Below the pieces are notes generated by a model. That model was not told the DNA's origin, did no database searches, and saw nothing but the letters and a program-made list of their open reading frames with translations. Positions 1 to 9,811 of a stretch of DNA of 64,000 nucleotides are shown piece after piece. The stretch's first letter is position 1, and the number at the start of each line of letters is the position of its first letter. The DNA comes from Paraphotobacterium marinum (GTDB lineage Bacteria; Pseudomonadota; Gammaproteobacteria; Enterobacterales; Vibrionaceae). The stretch lies in contig NZ_CP022355.1 in assembly GCF_002216855.1 (NCBI RefSeq), forward strand, positions 1,220,695 through 1,284,694. The letters run 5' to 3'. Position numbers and translations under genes: made by a program.

Positions 1-480
1 TAACAATTGTTATTAGTAATCCGCCCCAAAGATGAGTATCTACTTTTACTAACCCCAAAAAACCACCATATAAAATAATAAAGCTGAGTATTGGATATGT
101 TAAAATTGAAAATATCTTAATTTTATTTGGGGTTTTTGATAAAATTAAAATAAAAAATATTGTTGATAAAGCAAAAAAAACATTTACTCTCCAAATAGAT
201 TCATCAGGATAAAACCCATAAATAAATTGTTGAATTCTAACTAAAATAAAAATCCAACAGGCACCTGAACTGTTGCACTGCGCTTTGGTGCTACCTAACC
301 AATCTGCATTTATTAATGCCCAATTTAAAAAATAGTAATATTATAAATTACTAATATACTAAGAATGATAGAGATAATACCGCTTGTAAATGAGTAAAAT
401 AAATTTTTCTTTAACCAGTAAATTAAGCCATGAGTTTTTTGGGGTGGGGGCAAGTCTGGTTTAAATATATGTTTTTTCAT
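1..480 (-). CDS. aapM: AapM/YhdY-type amino-acid ABC permease, 3' end outside window, frameshifted
   Basis: Second membrane permease of a general L-amino-acid ABC importer. The minus-strand frame opens at 480 (MKKHIFKPDLPPPQK) and hits a stop near 325. Adding one T to the six-base run at 327-332 restores a continuous frame (IFLNWALINADWLG, then GACWIFILVRIQQFIYGFYP) to the window edge. The conserved stretch with paired Cys residues and the QFIYGFYP motif are typical of AapM. It starts three bases downstream of aapQ's stop, in the usual aapJ-aapQ-aapM order; the ATPase aapP would lie to the left, outside the window. The break is probably a sequencing shortfall. Family call is firm; functional status is inferred. 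Confidence 0.8.
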
Positions 481-483
481 TAT

Positions 484-1635
484 TTATCTCTCTATTAAGG
501 ATATTTTTTTATTATAGATATTCATAATGACTGATGTGAGTAAGCTTAGAGTTAAATAAACGCCCATAGTCATAAAAATAATTTCAATAGCCTGACCTGT
601 TTGATTTAAGGTTGTTCCTGCAAAAACAGATACTAAATCAGGGTAACCAATTGCCATAGCTAATGATGAATTTTTTGTAAGGTTTAAATACTGACTTGTT
701 AAGGGAGGGATAATTACTCTTAGAGCTTGTGGAATTATAATTAATTTTAAAATCTTGTTTTTTTTAAGACCAATTGAGTAAGCTGCTTCCCACTGACCAA
801 GACTTATTGAAGTAATACCTGATCTCACGATTTCGGCAATAAATGAAGCTGTGTACAATGAAAGTGCAATTAAAAGTGCTGTTAGTTCAGGTAGTAAACT
901 GATACCCCCAGAGAAATTAAACCCTTTGAGAATTGGTTTAGTAACGTTGATATCTATGTTAAAGGTGAAGATAGAAATTAAAGGTATACAGATCAAAATA
1001 AAGAGTGAAATTAATAATGCAGGTACTTCTTTTCCAGTTTTATTTTTATAATAATGTACATATTTATACCAAATGAAAATTAAAATGAAGCTAATAAATA
1101 TACTAAATAATAAAACTTGGTATCCATTTATTATATCTAAAGATGGCAGATAAAGTCCCCTTACGTTCAAGAATACAGACTCTCCAACATTAAAGCTATT
1201 TCTCGGAGAGGGGAGCGTTTGTAAAACAGCAAAATACCAAAAAAAAATTTGAAGCAGTAAAGGGACGTTACGAAATATCTCTATGTAACATGTTGCTAAT
1301 TTTTTTAGTAACCAATTATTAGACATTTTGGTAATACCAATCAGAAAACCCAGTATTGTTGCAAAAAATATTCCTAAGATTGACACTAATACAGTATTCA
1401 ACAAACCTACTAAAAAGGTATCGCCATATGTATTATTTTCCGAATAGTCAATTAATGACTGCGATATGCCAAAACCAGATTTTTCAGATAAGAAATCAAA
1501 ACCAGTTGTAATTCCTCTTGAGGATAAATTAGAAAATGTATTATTTAAAATGTAATAAAAAAAATAACAAATAATAATTACACAAATTATTTGAAAAAAT
1601 ATAGCCCTTGCTTTTTGATTGTAGATTAATTTCAC
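484..1635 (-). CDS. aapQ: General L-amino-acid ABC transporter permease AapQ/YhdX
   Basis: Inner-membrane permease of the Aap-type polar amino-acid importer, 383 residues, the normal family length. It has an N-terminal membrane segment (about residues 10-30), a periplasmic loop, then a segment with GTVLVS-like spacing (LLNTVLVSILGIFFATILGF, 78-97) and a C-terminal block with the permease loop (about EAAYSIGLKKNKILKLIIIPQ) that contacts the ATPase. The start is GTG at 1633-1635, eight bases after a strong AGGAGG site. It lies 67 bases downstream of the binding protein aapJ and just upstream of aapM, so the three form one operon. Confidence 0.9.
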   Translation of the reverse strand: MKLIYNQKARAIFFQIICVIIICYFFYYILNNTFSNLSSRGITTGFDFLSEKSGFGISQSLIDYSENNTYGDTFLVGLLNTVLVSILGIFFATILGFLIGITKMSNNWLLKKLATCYIEIFRNVPLLLQIFFWYFAVLQTLPSPRNSFNVGESVFLNVRGLYLPSLDIINGYQVLLFSIFISFILIFIWYKYVHYYKNKTGKEVPALLISLFILICIPLISIFTFNIDINVTKPILKGFNFSGGISLLPELTALLIALSLYTASFIAEIVRSGITSISLGQWEAAYSIGLKKNKILKLIIIPQALRVIIPPLTSQYLNLTKNSSLAMAIGYPDLVSVFAGTTLNQTGQAIEIIFMTMGVYLTLSLLTSVIMNIYNKKISLIER

Positions 1636-1702
1636 TTTTCCTCCTTAAAAGTAAAAATTAAAAAGGATGATTTAATATCATCACTTTTTAATAAAATTTT
1701 TA

Positions 1703-2731
1703 TTACCTAATTGGAGGCGCATATTGAAGACCCTGTTTTGTCCATAAGTTATTGAGTCCTCTATCGATTTTAAGAGGGGAGTTCATGCCAACCGTTCTAT
1801 TAAAAATTTCACCATAGTTGCCAACTTGTTTTATTATTTGATATCCCCAATCTTGAGGTAAGTTCATGGATTTATGATGAGTTGATCCTGTTCCTATTAA
1901 TCTCTCAACATTTGGATCCGTAGATTCTTTCTGCATTTTATCAACATTTTTTGAGTTTATATCTAGCTCCTCCGCATTAACCAAGGCAAACAACGTCCAC
2001 TTTACAATATTAAACCATTGATCATCGCCTTGTCTTACAACTGGTCCTAGTGGTTCTTTGGAAATAATTTCAGGTAAAATTTTTACAGTATCTGGCTTAT
2101 TCATTTTTAATCGTAAGGCATATAATGCAGATTGATCCGTAGTTAAAACATCACAACGACCAGCTTCAAATCCTTTAATAGTTTGATCTGCTGTATCATA
2201 AACAACAGGCTTGTATTTCATTTTATGTACCCTAAAATAATCAGCTAGATTAAGTTCTGTTGTCGTACCAGATTGCACACAAACTGCAGCCCCGTCAAGT
2301 TCCTTTGCACTATTAACACCAAGATCTTTTTTGATCATAAATCCTTGGCCATCATAATAAATAATACCAGTAAAATTTATTCCTAAAGATGTATCTCTAT
2401 TTAATGTCCAAGTTGTATTTCTTGATAATACGTCTATTTCACCACTTTGCAGAGCTGTGAATCTTTCTTTAGCTGTTAGTGGTATATATTTTACTTTATT
2501 TTTATCTCCAAGAGCTGCAGCCGCAACAGCTTTACAAAACTCGACATCTAATCCCTCCCATTGACCTTTTGCGTTAGGGTTTGAAAATCCAGGTAATCCA
2601 GCGCTAACTCCACAATTTAGATACCCATTTTTTTTTACTTTTTCAAGTGTTTTTGATGCATACACATTGAACGAAAATAAAGCCGTCAATACTAGTATTA
2701 AAGATACTTTTTTGACTTTGAATAGATTCAT
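1703..2731 (-). CDS. aapJ: General L-amino-acid-binding periplasmic protein AapJ/YhdW
   Basis: Periplasmic solute-binding protein of the Aap importer, 342 residues. Residues 1-25 form a signal peptide ending in FNVYA, giving a mature start SKTLEKVKKNG. The mature protein carries the SBP_bac_3 features of this subfamily: GVSAGLPGFSNPNAKGQWEG near 42-61, the FTALQSGEIDVLSRNTTWT ligand region near 110-128, and TTELNLADYF near 157. As first gene of the aapJ-aapQ-aapM operon it sets specificity (broad, polar amino acids in characterised members; exact ligand here unknown). It diverges from the ydiJ-like gene across about 200 bases that should hold both promoters. Confidence 0.92.
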   Translation of the reverse strand: MNLFKVKKVSLILVLTALFSFNVYASKTLEKVKKNGYLNCGVSAGLPGFSNPNAKGQWEGLDVEFCKAVAAAALGDKNKVKYIPLTAKERFTALQSGEIDVLSRNTTWTLNRDTSLGINFTGIIYYDGQGFMIKKDLGVNSAKELDGAAVCVQSGTTTELNLADYFRVHKMKYKPVVYDTADQTIKGFEAGRCDVLTTDQSALYALRLKMNKPDTVKILPEIISKEPLGPVVRQGDDQWFNIVKWTLFALVNAEELDINSKNVDKMQKESTDPNVERLIGTGSTHHKSMNLPQDWGYQIIKQVGNYGEIFNRTVGMNSPLKIDRGLNNLWTKQGLQYAPPIR

Positions 2732-2928
2732 AAGTTTATCCTTGTATTAGTCGTTAAATTACTTTATTAAAATTTTAGTATAAGGTTTATTTTCAGTTAC
2801 AATAGATAAAGATGTTGATTTATATCCAATTTATTTTTTTAATTTTATACATAAATTGAAAAATTGAGAGTAATATTGAAGTTATTAAATAAATTTGATA
2901 AAATTATAAGTGTTCAGAGGTCGTACTA

Positions 2929-5900
2929 ATGCTTAATCAACTTAACCCGAGAGATAATATACCATATTTGTATAGACAGTTTTTTGGATGCTTGTCTGAA
3001 TGTGAAAACTTTCTCGGTGAAATTGACTTTTCTTACTCTACTCGAATCATTTTTTCTACAGATAATAGTATTTATCAAAAATTACCTATTGCAGTTCTAT
3101 ATCCAAAATCTGAAGAAGATATCATTATTTTATCAAATTTACTCTCTAAACAAGAATTTAGTGAAATTTTTTGTACATCAAGAGGGGGAGGCACCGGGAC
3201 TAACGGACAATCATTAAATAGAGGAATTATTGTAGATTTTTCTAAGTATATGACTAAAATACTCAATTTCAATTTAGCAGAAAAGTGGGTTGAAGTTGAA
3301 ACAGGGATCGTGAAAGATAAATTAAATGATTTTTTAAAGCCTCATGGCTTATTTTTTGCCCCTGACACATCTACCAGTAATAGAGCGACTATTGGTGGTA
3401 TGATAAATACTGACGCCTCTGGTCAAGGTTCCTTAAGATATGGTAAAACCTCTGATAATGTATTGGGTTTGAATGTTGTTCTTCCGAATGGTCAAAAATT
3501 AGTTACTTCAAAAATTAACACAAACTCTCCTATAAAAAATGAAACTTTAGAGTTTAATTTTTCTAAAAAAATACTTGGATTGTGCAGTAACAATAGAACA
3601 GAAATAAAAAAATATTCCCAGATTTGAATAGATTTTTAACAGGTTATGATTTAAATAATGTAACAAACTTTAAAGATCAAGTTGACTTGTCAAAAATATT
3701 TTGTGGTTCAGAAGGTACATTAGGATTTGTTACAAAAGCGCGATTAAAATTAATAGATATACCACAAAGTAGAATTTTATTTAACATTTTATTTGACACT
3801 TTTGACTCAGCATTAAAGAGTGCTCCAACTATGCTTGATATGAAAGCTTTGTCTGTTGAAACGATAGACTCTAAAGTCTTTAACTTAGCAAAAAAAGATA
3901 ATAGCTGGAGAGACGTTAAAGCAATATTAGATCCACATGATAGTGTGAATTTTGGAGTTATTAATGGTATTAATTTTGTTGAATATGCATCGAATGACCC
4001 TGAAGAAAATGAAGTACAAGCTCAAAACATTTGTAAGTATCTCGATGAAGTCATCAAAAATGGAAAGAGTGGTATTAAATCATATTCTATATGTAGAGAT
4101 GAAAAAAGTATTCTTTCGATTTATGGTATGCGTAAAAAAGCAGTTGGGTTGTTAGGGGCTGTTAAGGGATATAGAAAACCAGTCCCTTTTGCAGAGGATA
4201 CCTGTGTTCCTCCTCAAAATTTACTAGATTTTATTCTCGAATATCGTGCATTACTTGATCGTTATAAACTGGATTATGGTATGTTTGGACATGTTGATGC
4301 AGGTGTTTTGCATGTCAGGCCTTGTTTAGACTTAACAGACGAGAGTGATGAAAACTTATTAAAAACAATTTCAGATAGTGTGGTCGAATTAGTATGTAAA
4401 TATAATGGCTTAATGTGGGGGGAGCATGGAAAGGGTTATCGTTCTGAATATGTTGAAAATTTTTTTGGTACGAAATTATATAATGTTTTAAGAATGGTAA
4501 AGACGCTCTTTGATCCACATAATCAGATGAATCCAGGAAAAATTTGTAGCTCATTTAATTCAAATGTTGAAATTGTGAAAGTAATTGATCACAAAAAGAG
4601 TTTTTATGACAAACAAATAAGCATTAATACTCGAACTAGCTTTAAAGAAATATTTGAATGTAATGGCAATGGCTTATGTTTTAATTATGATTCTCAAAAT
4701 ATGATGTGTCCTTCATGGAAAGTTACGAATAATAGAAGTTACTCCCCTAAAGGAAGAGCATCTTTGTTTAGGGAATGGATAAGACTAATCACTGTTTCTG
4801 GACAAAATATCTCAGTCCTCGAAAAAAAGTCTAGCTTTTGGAATTCTTTCTACAATTTTTTTCGTAAAAAAAGACAAAATAATCTAGCAAATGATTTTTC
4901 TCTTGAAGTGAAGCAATCAATGGATGAGTGTCTTGCTTGTAAAGCCTGTTCATCACAATGTCCAATAAAAATTAACATTCCAGAATTTCGCTCCAGATTT
5001 TATAATATTTTTTATACTAGGTACTATAGACACATATCAGATTATGCAATAGTCTCAATTGAGAAGCTTTTTAATTTTATTAATTTTAAACCTAGCGTGT
5101 TTAATAGGTTAATTAGTTTGAATTTCACAAAAAAAACATTAAAAAATTTTTTTGGTTTGGTTGATTTGCCTAAAGCATCTAATCCATCAATAAGAGATTA
5201 CAAGAAAAAATATCCTAGTTTTTTTTATGATTCAACAAAAAAAATAGAAAACATAAATGGAAATTATGTATTCATTCTACAAGATGCCTTTACATCTTTA
5301 TTTGACGCAGAATTGATTATTGAGCTTGCTCAATTTTTAGAAAAATTGAACTTTAATCCAGTTATCTTACCATATAAAGCATCTGGAAAAGCAGCGCATG
5401 TTAAAGGCTTTTTAAACCATTTTAAAAAAATAGCTGAAAAAAATATAAATTTTTTGAATCAATTTAAAAAAAATAACATCCCAATTATAGGATTAGATGC
5501 TGCTACAGTCTTACTCTATAGGGATGAGTACAGAAAGTTGATTGGTGAAAAATTAGAAGTTGAAATTCAATTAATTAATGAGTTTTTATTTGAAAGGCTA
5601 AATGAATTAGAACTGCCACATATAGAAAAAAAAGATTCGGTTGAGTATTACTTATTTACTCATTGTACTGAAAAATCAAATTTAATTGACTCAGATGTTT
5701 TTTGGAAAAAAATATTTGCTAAGTTTGATTTAAAATTAAATCCGATTTCTACGGGGTGTTGTGGTATGGCTGGAACATATGGTCATGAAAATAAAAATTT
5801 TGAAAATTCAAAAAAATTATACGAATTAAGTTGGAAAAAATATATTGACGATATTCCCAATGAGTCCACTGTAATATCAGGGTACTCTTGTAGAAGTCAA

Positions 5901-5966
5901 ATAAAAAGACTTGAAGGACGAAAAAGTTTACACCCATTTCAAGTGCTTAATAGATACCTGAACTAA
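2929..5966 (+). CDS. ydiJ: YdiJ-like FAD/4Fe-4S D-2-hydroxyacid dehydrogenase, frameshifted as given
   Basis: Large flavin and iron-sulfur oxidoreductase; E. coli YdiJ is reported as a D-2-hydroxyglutarate dehydrogenase. The upstream part holds the FAD-binding loop (RGGGTGTNGQSLNRGIIVDF, near residue 86) and ATIGGMINTDASGQ. The downstream part holds FAD-oxidase C, a CNGNGLCF...MMCPSW cluster, the ferredoxin-type CLACKACSSQCP motif and a CCG-like GCCGMAGTYGH. As given the frame stops at 3625-3627. Adding one A to the A7 run at 3606-3612 gives KKIFPDLNRFLTGYD and one protein of about 1012 residues, close to YdiJ (1018). The apparent second start (TTG 3624) is therefore not a real one. Start ATG 2929 follows AGAGG. 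Confidence 0.88.
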
Positions 5967-6064
5967 TTTAATATTGTAAAATAAGTTAAAAAAATATAAA
6001 ATTGATGATTAAATGAACAGGATTTGTTCATGTTACAAACAAATACAGGGATAAGGACAAAGTG

Positions 6065-6268
6065 ATGTTTGAGTGTGGTATTAAATTTAAAAACACAAAT
6101 TTTTTCTTCAATAATGTTGATTCAGCCATTGGGTTTTTAGAGCACGAAATTTTAAATAATTGCAATGATTTTATTGATGCCAATATTAAGCTAAATACTT
6201 CCAAAAAAAATTATGAATTTTTTTATGAAAACCCTAACAACCTTTTAGAAGATTTGATGAATTTATAA
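6065..6268 (+). CDS. Small hypothetical protein upstream of astB
   Basis: A 67-residue protein of unknown family. ATG at 6065 lies seven bases after an AAGGAC site; GTG at 6062 is an alternative. It is acidic, rich in Asn and Phe, without membrane segment or signal peptide, and has no recognised motif. It ends 74 bases before astB on the same strand, so co-transcription is possible. No function can be proposed. Confidence 0.5.
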   Translation: MFECGIKFKNTNFFFNNVDSAIGFLEHEILNNCNDFIDANIKLNTSKKNYEFFYENPNNLLEDLMNL

Positions 6269-6342
6269 TAGATACCCATTGATTGAGAGCATTATTGTAT
6301 GTTATATCTTGATAATGTGACTTGATTAATGGATACTATTTA

Positions 6343-7674
6343 ATGAATATTTTCGAATTTAATTTTGATGGACTGGTTGGGCCTACTCATAACTATAGTG
6401 GTCTTTCCGTTGGGAACTTAGCTTCAGGTTCACACAAAAATCAAATGTCAAATCCCAAAGAAGCAGCTCTCCAAGGTCTTTTAAAAATGAAAGCCCTACA
6501 TGATCTTGGTTTTAAACAGGGTGTACTACCTCCACAAGAAAGGCCCAATATAGCCGTACTAAAAAGTCTAGGCTTTGAAGGCACAGATGAATCTATCATT
6601 ACACAAGCTTTTAAGTCATCACCAGAAATTTTGTCTTGTGTAACATCTGCTTCTTCAATGTGGACAGCTAATGCAGCTACAGTTTCTCCCTCATCAGATA
6701 CTGCTGACAATAAAGTACATTTTACACCAGCAAATTTAAACTCAATGTTTCATCGCTCCATCGAACATAAAACCACATCAAAAGTACTTAAGAAAATTTT
6801 TGCTGATAATAATTATTTTGTTCATCATAATGCATTACCTTCAGTATCTCACTTCGGTGATGAAGGGGCTGCTAATCATACCCGATTTTGTAATAATTAT
6901 GGTGATAAAGGTATCGAATTTTTTGTTTTTGGTCAATATGCCTTCGATAAAAGTAAATTAAGGCCTAAAAGCTTTGTAGCTCGACAGACTTATGAAGCCT
7001 CTCAGGCAATTGCCCGTAAACATAAACTAGATCCTAGATTTGTAGTTTATGCACAACAAAACCCAAATGTAATTGACCAAGGTGTTTTTCATAATGATGT
7101 CATCTCCGTTGGAAATCGAAATATTTTATTTTGTCATGAAGAAGCTTTTTTAAATAAAGCAGAGATATATAAGTCATTAACACAAAAAATAGATTTGGGT
7201 ATTATTGAGGTACCAACTAACAAAGTTAGTGTTAAAGATTGCGTGCAATCATATCTATTTAATTCTCAGATTATTACACAGAATAAAATAAACACTATCG
7301 TACTTCCTGAAGAATCTCGTAACAACCCAAGAGTATGGAGTTTCATAAACGATATTCAATCTGACCCTCATTCTGGAATTGATGAAATTAAAGTATTTAA
7401 TTTAACCGAAAGTATGTCTAACGGTGGAGGACCAGCTTGTTTAAGACTTCGTGTTGTTTTGAATAAAAAAGAACAAGAAGCAATGAACTCCGAAGTAATT
7501 TTGAATGATGAAAAGTATAATGTACTTGTAAATTGGGTCAATAAATATTATAGAGATCAATTGGTTCCGAATGATTTAAAAGATCCACTTTTATTAAATG
7601 AGAGTCGAGCTGCTTTAGATGAACTGACTAAAATATTATGCTTGGGAAGTATTTATGATTTTCAACAAATCTAA
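6343..7674 (+). CDS. astB: N-succinylarginine dihydrolase
   Basis: Second enzyme of the arginine succinyltransferase pathway: hydrolyses N2-succinylarginine to succinylornithine, two ammonia and CO2, in the cytosol. The 443-residue product is close to E. coli AstB (447). It starts with the family signature [20 protein letters not shown], and carries [14 protein letters not shown] and [11 protein letters not shown] (His/Asp positions) and [12 protein letters not shown] with the catalytic Cys near the C terminus. ATG at 6343 is chosen because the protein then begins [10 protein letters not shown] like its relatives; a TTG 21 bases upstream adds unconserved residues. No astA, astC, astD or astE is in the window, so this is an orphan copy here. 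Confidence 0.95.
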   Translation: MNIFEFNFDGLVGPTHNYSGLSVGNLASGSHKNQMSNPKEAALQGLLKMKALHDLGFKQGVLPPQERPNIAVLKSLGFEGTDESIITQAFKSSPEILSCVTSASSMWTANAATVSPSSDTADNKVHFTPANLNSMFHRSIEHKTTSKVLKKIFADNNYFVHHNALPSVSHFGDEGAANHTRFCNNYGDKGIEFFVFGQYAFDKSKLRPKSFVARQTYEASQAIARKHKLDPRFVVYAQQNPNVIDQGVFHNDVISVGNRNILFCHEEAFLNKAEIYKSLTQKIDLGIIEVPTNKVSVKDCVQSYLFNSQIITQNKINTIVLPEESRNNPRVWSFINDIQSDPHSGIDEIKVFNLTESMSNGGGPACLRLRVVLNKKEQEAMNSEVILNDEKYNVLVNWVNKYYRDQLVPNDLKDPLLLNESRAALDELTKILCLGSIYDFQQI

Positions 7675-7701
7675 CTTTTTTATTTTTAGTTAAAAAAGGT
7701 A

Positions 7702-7728
7702 TTTAGGGATGAATTATATATCCCTAAA
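7702..7728. terminator. Weak hairpin after astB
   Basis: Inverted repeat TTTAGGGAT / ATCCCTAAA (9 bp, 9-base loop) 28 bases after the astB stop. It has no T-run on its 3' side, so it is only a possible terminator or mRNA-end stabiliser. Confidence 0.35.
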
Positions 7729-7828
7729 GTCAATCAAATCACGTCTTCTTAACACTCGCTCTCATAATCAACCCGAATATTGTCGCTTTTTAAAATACTT
7801 TCTGTATGATTCGATTTAATAATCGTTA

Positions 7829-7849
7829 TGATAATCATTATTATTATCA
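7829..7849. promoter_or_regulatory. Fur box, two overlapping 7-1-7 motifs
   Basis: TGATAATCATTATTA at 7829-7843 matches the Fur 7-1-7 consensus TGATAATnATTATCA in 13 of 14 specified positions. A second motif offset by six bases (7835-7849) has a perfect right half. This overlap is the classical Fur arrangement. It lies 28 bases before the start of the FecCD-type permease gene, implying iron repression of the downstream transporter and possibly the porin. Confidence 0.75.
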
Positions 7850-7876
7850 TTTCAAACTTAAGAAAATTGAATTTTT

Positions 7877-8925
7877 ATGGAAACACTATCAAATATAAAT
7901 AAAGAAATCATAGTGCATAATTACAAAAAAAATTTAGGGTAAAGTTTTTAATATTATGTGTAGCTTTAAGTATTATTTTTTTGTTACTCGATATTTTAAT
8001 TGGTTCAAAAAGTTTATCCTTGAGCCAAGTTTTTTTTGCATTAATGAATCAAGATAATTCTCCCTCGTCTATTATAGTTTGGGATATCCGTATGCCAATG
8101 TCTTTGATGGCGCCTTTAGTGGGTGGAGCTTTAGCTGTATCGGGATCACAGATGCAAACTACCTTAAATAACCCATTGGCTGATCCTTATACATTTGGTT
8201 TATCAGCAGCTGCGAGCTTAGGTGCGGGGTTAGTAATCACAAATGTTATTTATATTCCATCCATTCCTCAAGTTTATCAAATAAGTGCAATGGCGTTTAT
8301 TTTTTCTATAGGAACAATGTTAATTTTGTCTTTTGTATCTAGTATTCCACGAATTTCTATTGAAGGTGTAATGCTTTGTGGGGTTGCATTGATGTTTAGT
8401 TTTGATGCTTTATTGATAATGGTTCAATATATTGCGAGTGATATGCAACTCCAAACATTAACATTTTGGAAAATGGGTTCATTAGCAAGAGGTTCGTGGC
8501 TTAAAATTGGAGTATTAGTAATCATCATACCTATTATTTTATTTATTTTACTAAAAGATTCTTGGAAATTATCTATTTTAAAAATGGGTGACAACAGAGC
8601 CCAATCCATGGGCATAAATGTGAAATATTTACGAACTAAGAATTTGTTATTGATATCTATTTTGACAGCACTTTCAGTTTCATTTGTAGGAGCAATTGGA
8701 TTTATTGGACTTATAGCACCACATATAACGCGTATGTTAATTGGAGAGGATCAACGTTTTTTTATTCCAGCATCTTTTTTAATTGGTTCAATATCTTTAG
8801 AGCTTGCATCTATTGCATCTAAAATAATATTACCTGGTACTGTTTTACCGTTAACTGTTGTCATGTCACTGGTCGGTGTGCCTTTTTTAGTTTTCTTGAT
8901 TATTAAAAGTGGAGGTAAATTCTGA
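7877..8925 (+). CDS. FecCD-family iron/heme-type ABC permease, frameshifted near 5' end
   Basis: Inner-membrane permease for ferric siderophore, heme or cobalamin-like substrates. The main open frame lacks a good start; ATG at 7877 reads METLSNINKEIIVHNYKKN and stops early. Adding one A to the A8 run at 7925-7932 joins it to RVKFLILCVALSII and gives a 349-residue protein of normal family length. FecCD features seen: IRMPMSLMAPLVGGALAVSG, QTTLNNPLADPYTFGLSAAA, and GFIGLIAPHITRML near the C terminus. It overlaps the ATPase gene by one base (TGATG). A Fur box lies just upstream. No periplasmic binding protein is encoded nearby. Exact substrate unknown. Confidence 0.85.
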
Positions 8926-9743
8926 TGTTGTCTATTTCTTCCATTTCAAAAAAAATTAGAAAAACAAATATTTTAAATAACTTTACATTACCTCCTATTT
9001 ACGAAGGGGAAATAGTCACTATATTAGGTAAGAATGGTGCAGGTAAATCAACCTTTTTAAAAGAACTTATAGATTTAATCGGTAAAAAAAAACCAGTAGC
9101 TAAAATTAATTCTTCAGTTGTGTCTTATGATGATGTGGGGTATTTACCACAGAATTATAGTATTCCGTTATCAGTTACAGTTCTTGACTTACTAATAACA
9201 ACTTTAAACTTGCACAATAAATCGTTATTGACGAAAAAAAATAGTTTAGAACATTCTATTAAGATCTTAAAACAAATCGATATCACTCATTTAGCGAATA
9301 AATACTGTAACCAACTTTCAGGTGGTGAAAGTCAGCTTGTTGGCTTAGCTTTAGCTTTGATTAATAACCCTAAAATAATTATTCTGGATGAGCCCACCTC
9401 AGCATTAGACTTAAATAATCAATTACTTTTAATGCATTTTGTGCACGATTATATTAAAAAACACAACATTTATGGGTTAATGGTAGTTCATGACATTAAC
9501 TTAGCAATACAATTTTCAGATAAAGTTGCAATTATAAAAAATGGTGAATTATATGATTATGGAAATTTAAATATTATTGATCCAGCACTAATTAAAAATG
9601 TATTTGATGTAAATTCAAAAATTATTGTAACTGAAAAAAACCTATTTTATTTACTTATAAATAAAATTTATATGAAAAATCAATACCTAAACTTTAAATC
9701 TCACGAACGGAGGAACAGAAAAATTAAAAATGAAAATTACTAA
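8925..9743 (+). CDS. FecE-type ABC transporter ATPase
   Basis: Cytoplasmic ATPase partner of the preceding FecCD permease, 272 residues. Walker A GKNGAGKST at 35-43, Q-loop near GYLPQNYSIP, signature LSGGESQLVGLALAL near 129, Walker B IIILDEPTSALD, and the switch His in VVHDINLAIQF. ATG 8925 overlaps the permease stop, indicating translational coupling. The last 30 residues are Lys/Asn-rich and unlike the family core, and run into the A-rich tract before the porin gene. Substrate is probably an iron chelate, judged from the family and the Fur box. Confidence 0.9.
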   Translation: MLSISSISKKIRKTNILNNFTLPPIYEGEIVTILGKNGAGKSTFLKELIDLIGKKKPVAKINSSVVSYDDVGYLPQNYSIPLSVTVLDLLITTLNLHNKSLLTKKNSLEHSIKILKQIDITHLANKYCNQLSGGESQLVGLALALINNPKIIILDEPTSALDLNNQLLLMHFVHDYIKKHNIYGLMVVHDINLAIQFSDKVAIIKNGELYDYGNLNIIDPALIKNVFDVNSKIIVTEKNLFYLLINKIYMKNQYLNFKSHERRNRKIKNENY

Positions 9744-9767
9744 CAGCTTAATCCTTTAAAAGGAAAA

Positions 9768-9804
9768 CAAAAAACAAAAAACAAAAAAACAAAAAACAAA
9801 AAAA
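9768..9804. repeat. Five tandem CA6-7 units upstream of porin
   Basis: Five consecutive units of C followed by six or seven A (lengths 7, 7, 8, 7, 8), ending eight bases before the porin ATG at 9812. A short tandem repeat at this place could change spacing or translation of the outer-membrane protein. Because A-runs in this assembly seem undercalled, true unit lengths are uncertain. Confidence 0.8.
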
Positions 9805-9811
9805 GTATAAA

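Noticed and set aside
3624-5966. Separate gene starting at TTG 3624
   Set aside because: It is the continuation of the ydiJ-like gene; one A in the run at 3606-3612 joins the two parts in register with relatives.
6441-6710. 89-codon minus-strand ORF
   Set aside because: Shadow of astB, whose conserved active-site motifs fix the coding strand.
9768-9804. CRISPR-like repeat
   Set aside because: Units are 7-8 bases with no spacers and no cas genes; it is a simple sequence repeat.
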